Of a stretch of 64,000 nucleotides of DNA, positions 17,733 to 27,190 are shown one piece after another. A model generated the notes under the pieces. That model saw nothing but the letters and a program-made list of their open reading frames with translations. It made no database searches and was not told the origin of the DNA. The stretch is from Saccharothrix tamanrassetensis (GTDB taxonomy: Bacteria > Actinomycetota > Actinomycetes > Mycobacteriales > Pseudonocardiaceae), in contig NZ_JACHJN010000001.1 in NCBI RefSeq assembly GCF_014203665.1, positions 186,001 through 250,000 on the forward strand, in the 5' to 3' direction. Both the position numbers and the translations under genes were made by a program. Each line of letters opens with the position of its first letter. Positions within the stretch are counted from its first letter, which is position 1.

Positions 17733-20700
17733 CCGCGCACCTTCTCCCCCACCCAGCGGGCCAGTTCCGGCGGGCTCAGCGCGGCCACCGGCATCCCGGC
17801 GGCCACCAGGGCGGACGCCACGGAGGTCGAGTAGCGCGCGGTCCCCCGGTCGTCCAGGCTCGCGCAGCCCAGCACGGTCACGCCCGCTGTCACCAGTTCG
17901 CGCACCTGTCCCACCAGCGACGCCACCGGGCCGCCTTCCTCGAAGTCGCTGACCAGCACGACCATCGTCCGTTCCGGCACGGTCACCAGGGTGCGGGCGT
18001 GGCGCAGCGCCCCCGCGATGTGCGTGCCGCCGCCGACCCGCACCTCCAACAGCAAAGACAGCGGGTCGGCCACCCGTTCGGTGAGGTCCACGACCTCCGT
18101 GGAGAACGCCAGGAAGTGCGTCGACAGCGACGGGACGCCGGCGAACACCGAGGCGGTCAGCGCGGACCAGACGGTGGAGGCCTCCATCGAGCCCGACACG
18201 TCGACCACCAGCACCAGCCGCCAGTCCGTCGCCCGGCGGCCCCGGGTCCGGAACACCGGGCGTTCCGGGACGACCACCACCCGACCGTCCGCGGCACGGC
18301 GAGCGGTGGCGAGGTTCGCCCGCAGCGTGCGGGGCAGGTCCAGCCGGCCGCCCGGCCTGCGGGTGGGAACGGGGAGCTGGATGCCGGTCAGCGCGGGGCG
18401 GATCCGGCTGGCCAGTTGCGCGGTCAGCTCGCGGACCAGCCGGTGCACCAGCGGCCTCAGCTTCGCCAGGGCCTGCTCCGACAGGCCGCCGGCGAGCGAC
18501 AGCACGTTGCGCAGCAGTTCGACGGACGGCCGCACCGTGCCGGGATCGATCTCCAGCGCGGCCTCCAGTCGCCCGCCCTCGGCGGCAGCGGCCAGCACCT
18601 CTTCCCGGACGTGCTCGCCGAACAGTGCCCGCAGCTCGTCGGACCACTCCCGGACGTCGGGGAACGGCGAGGACAGGTCCGCGCCCAGACCGCCCGTGTC
18701 ACCGGCTGCCGCGCCCTCGCCCCGGTCACGGCCGTACAGCTCGTCCAGCGCGGCGGCGTACCGGGCGCCACCCGCCGGGCGTTCCCCACGGGCGCCGAGC
18801 ACCAGCCGCCACCTCACCGGAGCGGCGAGCGCGCCGGCGTCGTCCACTGTGGCGTCGGGCGACGGTTGGACGTGGTCTTCCGTCCGTGGCGGTGAGTCCT
18901 TTCGGGTGTCGCCCCTTTGTGCACTATCCACTGTGGACAACAGTGGTCGTGTCAGGCCGTGGGTGCGCAGCGCGTCCAGGGCGGTGTGTTCGGCGGCCAG
19001 CCACACCGCGAGGAGTTCCGGGTCCGGTGCGCCCACCACGTCCACCCGGTCACCCGTGCGTTGCTCGATCACGGCGAGCACGCGCGCCCGCGCGGCGGGG
19101 CCCACCGAGGTGAACGCGCCGCGGAGCGCGGGCAGGCGGTCCAGGAAGTCGCGGTCGGTGAGGCGTTCCACGCGGTCCAGCAGCGGGGCCAGTGCCTCGG
19201 TCGTCTCCAGCAGCGGGGTCGCCGCCGCCAGCACGCCGGTCAGGCCTCGCCGCAGCACGGTTCGCCGGTCCGGGGTGGTCGCGGTGTCGATCCAGGACGC
19301 GACCCGCTCGCCGAGTTCGCCCGGCGGTGCCAGACCGAGCAGCACGCGTGCCGCACCGGCCGCACCGGCGATCAGGGGCGCGCCGTTGTCGGCCAGTTCG
19401 CGCAGGGTGGCGGCCAGCCGCACGCCCGTGCCGTGGGCGTCGTGCCGCTGCCCCAGTTCCACCAACGCCTGGGCGTCCGCCGGGTCCTCGGAACCGGCCA
19501 GGCCGGACAGCTGCGCCACCGCCGCGGTCTCGAGTTCCCGCGCCAGCAGCGGGTGTCCGTCCAGCACGTCCGGGCCCGTACCCGGGACGTGGCCCGCGCG
19601 CAGCCGGTCCAGCAGGTCCAGGCCGGACAGCAGGTCACGCAGGGTGCCGGCGGACGGCAGCACGGTCCCCGCGTCGGCCAGCAGGTCGCCGACCAGTTCT
19701 GGCAGGCCGCACGCGGCCGCGTCGGCGAGGTCCGCCAGCACGTCGGCCGGCGTGTGCCCGCCCTCGCGCTCGCGTTCGGCCCGCCGTGCCCGGAGGCGCC
19801 CGTGGGCGGCCAGCGGCAGGGTCGCGCCCCAGAGGCCGGCCACCGGCAGGGTGGCGGCGGTGGCCGGGGTCCAGGTCACGGTCCAGCGGGTGGTCAGCGC
19901 GTCGCCGCCGCCCACGCCGGTCGTCGCGGTCTCCTCGCCGTAGGACACGCCCAGCACGGCCAGCCGGCGCAGCGTCAGCTCACGACGCGCGTCCAGCTCG
20001 GACCGCAGCGGGTCCAGGCGCAGGGCGGCCGGCTCGCGGGAGCCGGGGCCGGGTAGCCGCAGTTCGGCCAGCAGTGACTCCACCGCCGGGGCCAGGCCGG
20101 AACGCGGGGTGCCGGGGGCGAGCACGCCGGTGCGCCGCCCCACCAGGACGTCGCCGGCAGCGCGGGCCACGATCCGACCGCGCCCCAGCGGTTCGGCGTG
20201 GGTCAGCACGGTCTGGACGGCTTCGACGACCTCGCCCCGGCCGGGTGCGGGCAGGCCGCGCAGCCGGGCCAGGTCGACGGCCAGGCGCAGTGCCTCCCGC
20301 GCCTCGCCGGGACCGGCCGGGTGGCCCAGTTCCCTCACCCGTGCGCAGATCCGCACGATCACCGACGCGGCGGCGGCCTCCACGGCGGACGGGTCGCCCG
20401 CCGCCTCCAGCACGGCCTGCTGCCACTCCGGGTCGCGGATGCCCGCCGGGTAGCCGGAACGCTCGTCCAGCAAGGCGAACCCGTAGGGCACCAGGGACGT
20501 CACCACGTCGGAGCCGGCCGGGCGGTCGACCGGCGCGGTCGGGCCTTCGAGCAGCGCCGAGGCGTGGAAGGAGCCGATCACCGCCGCGCAGCGGCGGTCG
20601 CCGACGTCGGCGACCGCGTGCCGCATCCACTCCTCGCGGCGCAGGTCGAACGGGTCTACCCCGGAACCGGTCTCGGCGTCGCGGCGCAGGGCCCACCCGA

Positions 20701-21256
20701 CCAGCAGCGCCGCGCGCCGCACCGCTTCGGCGGTCTGGCCGGGGGCCGTCGCCTCCACCAGGCGGTCCCACAGGTCCTCCCCGTCGCGGCCGGTGATCGC
20801 TTCGCGCAGGGCGTCGGCCAGCGGTGAGGAGCTGTCGCGGGACGGTTCGTAGCCCCCGCCGCGGGCGGCGAGCGGGAGGTCGCAGGGCCGGACCTCCACG
20901 CCGTTGCGGTACGCCCAGCGGATGGCCGCCAGTTCGGGCGAGAAGTCCGCGAACGGGTAGAAGGCAGGCCCTCCCCCGTCGCGGCGTGCGCCGGAGAGCG
21001 CCACCGGTGCGGTGAGGTCCGGCGCGGCCAGGTGCGGCAGCCAGCCGCCGAGCTCCTCGGGCAGCTCGACCAGCAGCACCTCGGGGTCGGCCGCCGCCAA
21101 CAGGTCGGGCACCACGGCGGCGAGCGCGGGCGAGTGGTGGCGCACGCCAATCAGGAACGGCTCGCGGTGGCCGGCCAACCGGTCGGCCACCACGAGGTCC
21201 GCGTCGACCGGGTGCCCGAGCGGCCGGAGGTCGTCCGCGGTGTCCGGTTCAGGCAT
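17729..21256 (-). CDS. DUF5682 - VWA fusion protein (YehM/YehP-like)
   Basis: An 1175-residue protein. The N-terminal half is DUF5682, recognised by EPFLIGVRHHSPALAAVVPD and then LLVELPEELGG. The C-terminal 250 residues are a von Willebrand A domain with a complete MIDAS metal site: Asp1019-x-Ser-x-Ser (DVSGSM), Thr1078 (GGGTHI), Asp1104 (VSDFEE). A variable linker (residues about 780-870) separates them. In E. coli-type loci these are usually separate genes (yehM, yehP), so this is a natural fusion. Its ATG lies within the last codons of the AAA+ gene (8-bp overlap). VWA proteins work with MoxR AAA+ ATPases as metal-dependent adaptors. Confidence 0.9.
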   Translation of the reverse strand: MPEPDTADDLRPLGHPVDADLVVADRLAGHREPFLIGVRHHSPALAAVVPDLLAAADPEVLLVELPEELGGWLPHLAAPDLTAPVALSGARRDGGGPAFYPFADFSPELAAIRWAYRNGVEVRPCDLPLAARGGGYEPSRDSSSPLADALREAITGRDGEDLWDRLVEATAPGQTAEAVRRAALLVGWALRRDAETGSGVDPFDLRREEWMRHAVADVGDRRCAAVIGSFHASALLEGPTAPVDRPAGSDVVTSLVPYGFALLDERSGYPAGIRDPEWQQAVLEAAGDPSAVEAAAASVIVRICARVRELGHPAGPGEAREALRLAVDLARLRGLPAPGRGEVVEAVQTVLTHAEPLGRGRIVARAAGDVLVGRRTGVLAPGTPRSGLAPAVESLLAELRLPGPGSREPAALRLDPLRSELDARRELTLRRLAVLGVSYGEETATTGVGGGDALTTRWTVTWTPATAATLPVAGLWGATLPLAAHGRLRARRAEREREGGHTPADVLADLADAAACGLPELVGDLLADAGTVLPSAGTLRDLLSGLDLLDRLRAGHVPGTGPDVLDGHPLLARELETAAVAQLSGLAGSEDPADAQALVELGQRHDAHGTGVRLAATLRELADNGAPLIAGAAGAARVLLGLAPPGELGERVASWIDTATTPDRRTVLRRGLTGVLAAATPLLETTEALAPLLDRVERLTDRDFLDRLPALRGAFTSVGPAARARVLAVIEQRTGDRVDVVGAPDPELLAVWLAAEHTALDALRTHGLTRPLLSTVDSAQRGDTRKDSPPRTEDHVQPSPDATVDDAGALAAPVRWRLVLGARGERPAGGARYAAALDELYGRDRGEGAAAGDTGGLGADLSSPFPDVREWSDELRALFGEHVREEVLAAAAEGGRLEAALEIDPGTVRPSVELLRNVLSLAGGLSEQALAKLRPLVHRLVRELTAQLASRIRPALTGIQLPVPTRRPGGRLDLPRTLRANLATARRAADGRVVVVPERPVFRTRGRRATDWRLVLVVDVSGSMEASTVWSALTASVFAGVPSLSTHFLAFSTEVVDLTERVADPLSLLLEVRVGGGTHIAGALRHARTLVTVPERTMVVLVSDFEEGGPVASLVGQVRELVTAGVTVLGCASLDDRGTARYSTSVASALVAAGMPVAALSPPELARWVGEKVRG

Positions 21257-22388
21257 CGAGGACGTCCCGGAGTTCCCACAGCCTCCGCCAGGTGCGGGCG
21301 CCGGTCTCGGCGCGGCGGCGGACCGCACCGTCCCAGTAGCCGAGCAGCCTCGCCGCGTCGCTCGGGTCGTCCTTGCGGACCACGCCGAGCAGGTGGCCGG
21401 GCAGCAGGGACAGCGGGTCGCGGTCGCCGGGGAAGTAGGCGTCGGACAGGCCCAGCGCGGTGGCGACCGACACCGCTTCGGCGGTGCTCATCACGGTGGA
21501 CGGCCGTTCCACCGCCCAGCCTTCCTGCGACACCCCGTTGCGCAGGTCCCGGAACGCGGTGACCAGGACCTCCAGCACCACGTCGTCCACCGCGAAGGAC
21601 GCGTCGACGCGTTCCAGCGCGGCGGTGGCCTGCCGGCGGACCAGCGCGGTCTCCGCGGCCAGGTCGCCGATGGAGCCCACCGCTTCGAAGTTGAAGCGGC
21701 GCTTGAGGGCGGCCGACATCTCCGACACGCCCCGGTCGCGCAGGTTGGCCGTCGCGATCACGGTGAAGCCGGGTGCCGCGTGGACGGTCGCGCCGTCGGT
21801 GCCGGACAGCTCCGGCACGGCGATCCGGCGGTCGGAGAGGATGGACACCAGGGCGTCCTGCACCTCCGGCAGGCACCGGGTGACCTCTTCCACCCGGACC
21901 ACGCCGCCGGTGCGCATGGCGGTGAGCACCGGGGACGGCACCAGGGCTCGCGGGCTGGGGCCTTCCGCCAGGAGCAGGGCGTAGTTCCAGCCGTAGCGGA
22001 GCTGGTCCTCCGTGGTGCCGGCGGTGCCCTGCACCACCAGTTGGCTGGTGCCGCAGACGGCGGCGGCCAGCAGTTCGGACAGCATGGACTTGGCGGTGCC
22101 GGGCTCGCCCACGAGCAGCAGACCCCGTTCACCGGCCAGCGTGACGACCGCGCGTTCCACCAGCGCCCGTTCCCCGACGAACTTGGGGCTGATCACCATG
22201 CGGTTCGGCAGGCCGTCGACCGGCTTCGGCAGGGCCAGCGCGTCGCCGCTGCCGGTGACGAACGTGACGGCGGCGCCCGGGGTGAGCCGCCACCCCGGCG
22301 GGCGGCGGCCCTCGTCGTAGGCGGCCAGGAACGCCAACTCCTCGGCGTGGGCGTCCTCGGCCGGGTCGACCTGGCGTGCGGCGGTCAC
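21249..22388 (-). CDS. MoxR-type AAA+ ATPase (YehL-like)
   Basis: A 379-residue ATPase. Walker A is GEPGTAKS at 94-101; the Walker B position reads VVRVEEV near 163-169 (acidic pair Glu167-Glu168 in place of the usual Asp-Glu), and sensor 1 is IATANLRDRG with Asn215. The region LKRRFNFEAV fits the MoxR family arginine-finger area. MoxR ATPases remodel or load metal cofactors into proteins together with VWA partners, which here is the next gene. The GTG start has GGAGGACG upstream and overlaps the DUF4132 stop (GTGA). This gene is the ATP-driven core of the operon. Confidence 0.92.
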   Translation of the reverse strand: MTAARQVDPAEDAHAEELAFLAAYDEGRRPPGWRLTPGAAVTFVTGSGDALALPKPVDGLPNRMVISPKFVGERALVERAVVTLAGERGLLLVGEPGTAKSMLSELLAAAVCGTSQLVVQGTAGTTEDQLRYGWNYALLLAEGPSPRALVPSPVLTAMRTGGVVRVEEVTRCLPEVQDALVSILSDRRIAVPELSGTDGATVHAAPGFTVIATANLRDRGVSEMSAALKRRFNFEAVGSIGDLAAETALVRRQATAALERVDASFAVDDVVLEVLVTAFRDLRNGVSQEGWAVERPSTVMSTAEAVSVATALGLSDAYFPGDRDPLSLLPGHLLGVVRKDDPSDAARLLGYWDGAVRRRAETGARTWRRLWELRDVLDA

Positions 22389-25300
22389 CTGCGTCCTCCG
22401 GTCTTGAGTTCCTCGTAGGCGGGGGCGTCGCCGTCCTGCACCCGTTGCCAGGCACGGGCGAAGAGGTCGGCGACCGGTTCGCGGGGCGCGATCACCCCGA
22501 CCGGCTGGGTGGTGAACCCGAACATGGGTGCCTTCCACGACTCCAGGGGCAGGTGCGGGCTCGCCAGCGCCAGCCAGCCACCGGGCAGGAACAGCGAACG
22601 GCCGGCGCGGGCGCGCTTGGCGGTGAGCACCAGGTCGGTCTCGGCCAGCGCGGCACGGGCCTTGCGCAGCCGGGCGGGTTTCCAGCCGGTCCAGCGGGCG
22701 ACGTTCGCGTCCGTCGGGTCCGGCAGCGCGAGCAGTTGCAGGTACAGCAGCGCCGCGTCCTCGTCCAGGCCGAGCCTGCCGGCCGCCTCCGCCACCAGCG
22801 CCTGGTCCGGGACCTGGTGGTAGGCCGCCGGGTCGCCGGTCGCGGCCACCGCGCAGGCGGCGGTCAGGCCTTCGTCGGCCAACTCGTCCAGCGCCCGCTG
22901 GAGGTGCCAGGAGTGGGTGAGCTCCAACAGGGCGGTCAGCAGGTCGCGGTCCTGCGGGCCGATGAGGCCCGGACGGACGGCCACCCGGAAGAAGTCCGCG
23001 CGCGTGCCGATCACGTGCAGCCAGGTGCCCACGTCCACGACCGCGCCCTCCGCCGGCAGGTCCACGCCGAGCAGCCCGCGCAGGTCGTCGCGGCCCAGCC
23101 AGCCGCTCGGCTGGAGCACGAAGCCCGGGTCGGCCACGCGCTGCCTGGCCAGCGACAGCGCCGCCGGCAGGCTCGGGCGCAGCTCCGAACCCGCCGGGAG
23201 GCGGTAGGCCAGCCACCGCAGCACCTGCGGCACGGCCCGCAGCGCGGGCTCGGTGAAACCGTCGGGGTGGCGAACCGCCAGCGAGGTGCCGTCGAACCGC
23301 ATCTCGGCGTCGGTGGTCAGCCACGCGGTGTGGTCGGGGTCGACCACACCGGTCACGTACTCGCCCGCGTCGGACAGCGGCAGCAGCTTCGCCGCGTCGA
23401 CCAGCACCTCGTCCGGCACCGGGCGCCGGCGGCCCTGTTCGGCCACCCAGACGGCGGCGACGGCGTCCACGTCCGGGCCGGTGGTCCACAGGTCGGCCGG
23501 GTCCTCGGGCACGGCGGCGGCCAGCAGCCGGCGGCGGAACGCGTCGTCCAGCGGCCGGAGGCGTTGCTTGGCGGCCTTCGCGCCGGCGGCGGACAGGCCG
23601 AGCAGGTGGCGATCGGCGGTGCTCAGGTAGTTCGCGTCCCACCGGTCCACGCCGGGCATGCCGGCCAGCAGCACGGCCGCCTCGGCGGTGCCCAGGCCGG
23701 TGCGTTCCGACAGGGCGGTGACCGCCTCGGCGGACCACGGCACCGGGCCGCGTTCGGCGAGCACGGTCAGGAACCGGTCGACCCGGTCGCGGCCGAACGG
23801 CGCCCGCACGTCCTGCGCGAACTCGACGTGCCAGCCGCGCGGCAGGTCGAACGTGCCGGGGGTGCGGGTGAACTGCACGCCTTCATAGCGGTTGGTCACC
23901 CTGTGCCGCCACTGCTCCTTGAACACGGCGATGAACCCGTCGCGCACCGGGATCACCCGGTTCAACGGCTTCGCGTCACCTTCGGGCACGGCGAAGCCGA
24001 CCACCCGCCAGTGGCCGGTGCCCTCCGCCAGGCCGCTCTCGCCCAGGCAGCGCAGCACCACCGCCAAGGTCCCCCGCCCGTTCTCCGGGACGAGCGGGGA
24101 CGCCGCGCGGTACGCCAACGCGCCGAGGTGGGGCAGGGCCTTGAACCAGTCGGAGCTTCCGGACTCGGGCAGCGCACGGCCCTCCGGCTTCGGCTGCGCG
24201 GCGGTCTCGGCCAGGGCCGAGAGCAGTTCCGGCAGCGCCGTCCGGACCCCGGCCCCGGCGCGGCCGGAGCTCTGACCGCGGAACCAGCCGAGGGCCGACT
24301 CGACGTCCTCCTCGCTCACCACCGGGCCGGCCGGGGCGAACGCCGACTTGTCGACCTTCCGCGCTCCGGCGGCGATCTCGGCGTAGCCGGCGTAGTGCCG
24401 GGCCAGCTCGGCGGCGTGGCGGACCACCGCGAGCACGCCCGCGAGCAGCGCCGGGTCGGTGAGGCCGGGCAGTGCGACGGCCACCGTGGCGGCCAGGTCG
24501 TCGCGTTCGCCGCGGAGCAGCGCGGACAGCCGCTTGAGCCGGCTGCGCTTCTCCCCGTTCTCCGCGAGGGCGGCCGCGATCATCGCGTCCACGGACTTGC
24601 GGGTGACCGCGCGCAGCGCGGCGGAACCGGCCTCGTCGCGGGGCCGCAGCACGTGCCACCACTCCACGGGCACGACCAACGGCGTGCCGGCGGCGTGCTC
24701 CGGGTGCGTGCTGCCCACCGAGACCATGCCCAGCGTGGTGCCGTTCTCGTCCAGCACCGACACGGAGTTGCTGTTCCGGCTCACCGTCAGCCGCGCGCCA
24801 CCGGGCAGGGCCAGCACGCCCACCGGGCAGCGGTTGCTCCTGGGCAGCCGCACCCGGCGGCCGTCCACGCCCTCGCCGAGCCAGGAGCCGTCCGCCTCGC
24901 GGCGCAGCCGCCAGCCGTGCAGGCCGTCCGCGACGCCGAACGGGCTCGCCGCGGTCGCCGGGACGGCGGGCCGCAGGTCGCTGCCGTCGAGGCTGAGCGC
25001 CGCACCGTCCGCGGCGAAGTCCTCCAGGAACCGGGGCAGGCTGGTCCGACCCGTCTCGCCGGTCGCGGGGTCGACCTCGACCCAGCGCCAGCCCTGGTCC
25101 AGGTACAGGCTGGTCCACAGGGAGGTGCCGTCGCCGAACGCCGCGTGCCCCTCGGGCACCTGGGTGTCGCCGGGGTGCACCGCGCGCCGGCCCCCGAACC
25201 GCGCTCCGTCGGTCAGGGCGATCGACGGCCGCACGCCGTCGCGCCGGTGGTAGGACTGGATGCCGCTCTGCGGGGCGAACACGCGGTCCGGCGCGTCGCT

Positions 25301-27190
25301 CCAGTACGCCAGCTCGTGGTCCGGGCCCGGCCACCGCACCAGCAGCCTGCCGTCGAACCACCACGCGGTCGGTTCGAAGCCCCACTGCCCGCGGGCGTCC
25401 ATCGGGATCCGGGAGACGTGCCGGGCGAGCACGCCGTCCGGGCCGACCACCACGAACGTCTCGCCGCGCCGCAGCACCAGGGCGGGCCAGCCCTCGCCGC
25501 ACACCACCACCTTCTCGTCGGAGGCCTTGCCCTCCGCCAGCTCGGCGACCGCCTCGTCCAGCGCGGGCCAACCCAGCTCGTCCAGCAGGCCGGCGCGCAG
25601 CGTGGCGTGCAGGGCGGCGCCGACGTCGGTCGCGGCGATCGCCTCGGCCGCCTCCGGGACGTCCGCGAACGCCTCGGGCAGCCGCACCACGGCAAGCGCG
25701 GCCAGCTGGTCCGACAGCTCGGGCAGCCCGGCGAGGTCGCGGGCGGCGCGGCGGCTGATCCACTGCCGCAACGCGATCCGCAGCCCCGGCACGGACATGA
25801 ACCCGGTCAGCGTGTCGACCGTGATGTCCCTCCGGCGGGCGAGGTTGTTGGCGTAGTCGATCAAACCCTTGGCCAGCGGGCGGCCGAGCAGCTCCGACTC
25901 GGCGAGCGCGGTCAGGTCGCGCCGGCCCTCGCCCTCGTCGGCCAGCCAGTCGGCCACGTTGAGCATGAAGCCGTCCCGGTAGTGGGGCACCAGTGGCACG
26001 CCGTGGGAGACCAGCACGTCGAGCAGGTCCAGCTCGCCCTGCCGCCAGCCGATCAGCGCGCGCACCGGTACGGCGTCGGCGGCCAGCCGCGGCGCCATCG
26101 CCTCGGCCAGTTCCAGCAGCGCCCGCGACCGCTGCACCGTCCGCCAGCCGCCGCTGCGGACCGAGACCACCGACGACAGCCACTCGGCGGCGTCGACGGC
26201 ACCACCCGGCTCGACCAGCGCACGGCTCGCTCCGCACGCGTCGAGGATCTCGAACCAGGTGTCCAGGACCGACGCCGATGCGGGCAGGAACGCCAGCAGG
26301 CGCGCGCGCACCTCGTCGTCCCGGGTGGCCAGCGCCACCAGTGCGTCCCGGTAGGACTTCCAGAACGCGACACCGGCACGGCTGATCGCGGAGCTGTCCA
26401 GGACCGCCCGCAGCAGCCGCTCGTCCTCGGCCTTGACGTTCCGCTTGGCGGCCTTCGCCAGCCGCCGCAGGTCCTCCGGCATCCCGGTGTACGGGGGCAG
26501 GCCACCGCGCGTGCGCTCCACGCACAGCGTCACGAACAGCTCGTAGGCGGCCTCCGGCTCGTGCTTGCGAGCCAGGCCCTTCGAGTGCGCGGACAGCGCC
26601 TTCGCGGTCAGCGCACCGGCGAACGCGAACTCCAGGAACACCTCGCGGGTCCGCTCCGAGTCGACCGCGAGGTCGTGCACCTCCTCCGCCTCGCGCGCCT
26701 TGCCGAACATGCTCGCGGCGTAGGTGGTGTTGCCGTGCTGGAGGAAGATCCGGCCCGCCTGCTCGTAGAACGTGGGCAGGAAGTGCGGCGCGGACCGGCC
26801 CAGCATGTCGCCCAGGGCGGTGAAGCCGTCCTTGGCCGCGCCCGCCCGCGACTTGGCCGTGCGGGCGAGCCGTTCGACGTCCTTGACCAGGTTGAGCGCG
26901 TGGTGGGCGTTGGCCGGGTCGTTGATCAGCGCCCAGGCCGGGAAGCCGAGGGCGCTGCGCCGCCCGGTGCCCACCTCGGCGGTCCGCGCGGGCCCGCCGA
27001 ACCCGAGGTACTCGCAGGTCAGGTCCTCGGCCCGGCCCAGCACGGCGGGCACCAGCCGCACCACGACCCGGCCTTCCAGACCGGGGTGCGCGTAGTGCCG
27101 GGCGGTGATCGTGTCGCGGTCCTCGCCGGCGGCGGCCGTGCCGGGCAGCACCGCGCCGGCGGAGATCAGGGCTTTCTCGGACTCGCTCAC
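22385..27190 (-). CDS. Large DUF4132 (MolR/YehI-like) protein
   Basis: A 1601-residue cytoplasmic protein with no signal peptide or membrane segment. It is mostly helical, HEAT-like in the N-terminal half (ERLLRAVLDSSAIS, LLELAEAMAPRLAAD). Later come beta-rich segments (LYLDQGWRWVEVDP, GARLTVSRNSNSVSVLDENG) and a C-terminal helical part ending LKTGGRR. I assign it to the DUF4132/YehI group mainly from size, composition and position beside YehL-, YehP- and YehQ-like genes; no search was done. GTGA overlap joins it to both neighbours. No enzymatic motif was recognised; a scaffold for the AAA+/VWA machine is inference. Confidence 0.65.
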   Translation of the reverse strand: MSESEKALISAGAVLPGTAAAGEDRDTITARHYAHPGLEGRVVVRLVPAVLGRAEDLTCEYLGFGGPARTAEVGTGRRSALGFPAWALINDPANAHHALNLVKDVERLARTAKSRAGAAKDGFTALGDMLGRSAPHFLPTFYEQAGRIFLQHGNTTYAASMFGKAREAEEVHDLAVDSERTREVFLEFAFAGALTAKALSAHSKGLARKHEPEAAYELFVTLCVERTRGGLPPYTGMPEDLRRLAKAAKRNVKAEDERLLRAVLDSSAISRAGVAFWKSYRDALVALATRDDEVRARLLAFLPASASVLDTWFEILDACGASRALVEPGGAVDAAEWLSSVVSVRSGGWRTVQRSRALLELAEAMAPRLAADAVPVRALIGWRQGELDLLDVLVSHGVPLVPHYRDGFMLNVADWLADEGEGRRDLTALAESELLGRPLAKGLIDYANNLARRRDITVDTLTGFMSVPGLRIALRQWISRRAARDLAGLPELSDQLAALAVVRLPEAFADVPEAAEAIAATDVGAALHATLRAGLLDELGWPALDEAVAELAEGKASDEKVVVCGEGWPALVLRRGETFVVVGPDGVLARHVSRIPMDARGQWGFEPTAWWFDGRLLVRWPGPDHELAYWSDAPDRVFAPQSGIQSYHRRDGVRPSIALTDGARFGGRRAVHPGDTQVPEGHAAFGDGTSLWTSLYLDQGWRWVEVDPATGETGRTSLPRFLEDFAADGAALSLDGSDLRPAVPATAASPFGVADGLHGWRLRREADGSWLGEGVDGRRVRLPRSNRCPVGVLALPGGARLTVSRNSNSVSVLDENGTTLGMVSVGSTHPEHAAGTPLVVPVEWWHVLRPRDEAGSAALRAVTRKSVDAMIAAALAENGEKRSRLKRLSALLRGERDDLAATVAVALPGLTDPALLAGVLAVVRHAAELARHYAGYAEIAAGARKVDKSAFAPAGPVVSEEDVESALGWFRGQSSGRAGAGVRTALPELLSALAETAAQPKPEGRALPESGSSDWFKALPHLGALAYRAASPLVPENGRGTLAVVLRCLGESGLAEGTGHWRVVGFAVPEGDAKPLNRVIPVRDGFIAVFKEQWRHRVTNRYEGVQFTRTPGTFDLPRGWHVEFAQDVRAPFGRDRVDRFLTVLAERGPVPWSAEAVTALSERTGLGTAEAAVLLAGMPGVDRWDANYLSTADRHLLGLSAAGAKAAKQRLRPLDDAFRRRLLAAAVPEDPADLWTTGPDVDAVAAVWVAEQGRRRPVPDEVLVDAAKLLPLSDAGEYVTGVVDPDHTAWLTTDAEMRFDGTSLAVRHPDGFTEPALRAVPQVLRWLAYRLPAGSELRPSLPAALSLARQRVADPGFVLQPSGWLGRDDLRGLLGVDLPAEGAVVDVGTWLHVIGTRADFFRVAVRPGLIGPQDRDLLTALLELTHSWHLQRALDELADEGLTAACAVAATGDPAAYHQVPDQALVAEAAGRLGLDEDAALLYLQLLALPDPTDANVARWTGWKPARLRKARAALAETDLVLTAKRARAGRSLFLPGGWLALASPHLPLESWKAPMFGFTTQPVGVIAPREPVADLFARAWQRVQDGDAPAYEELKTGGRR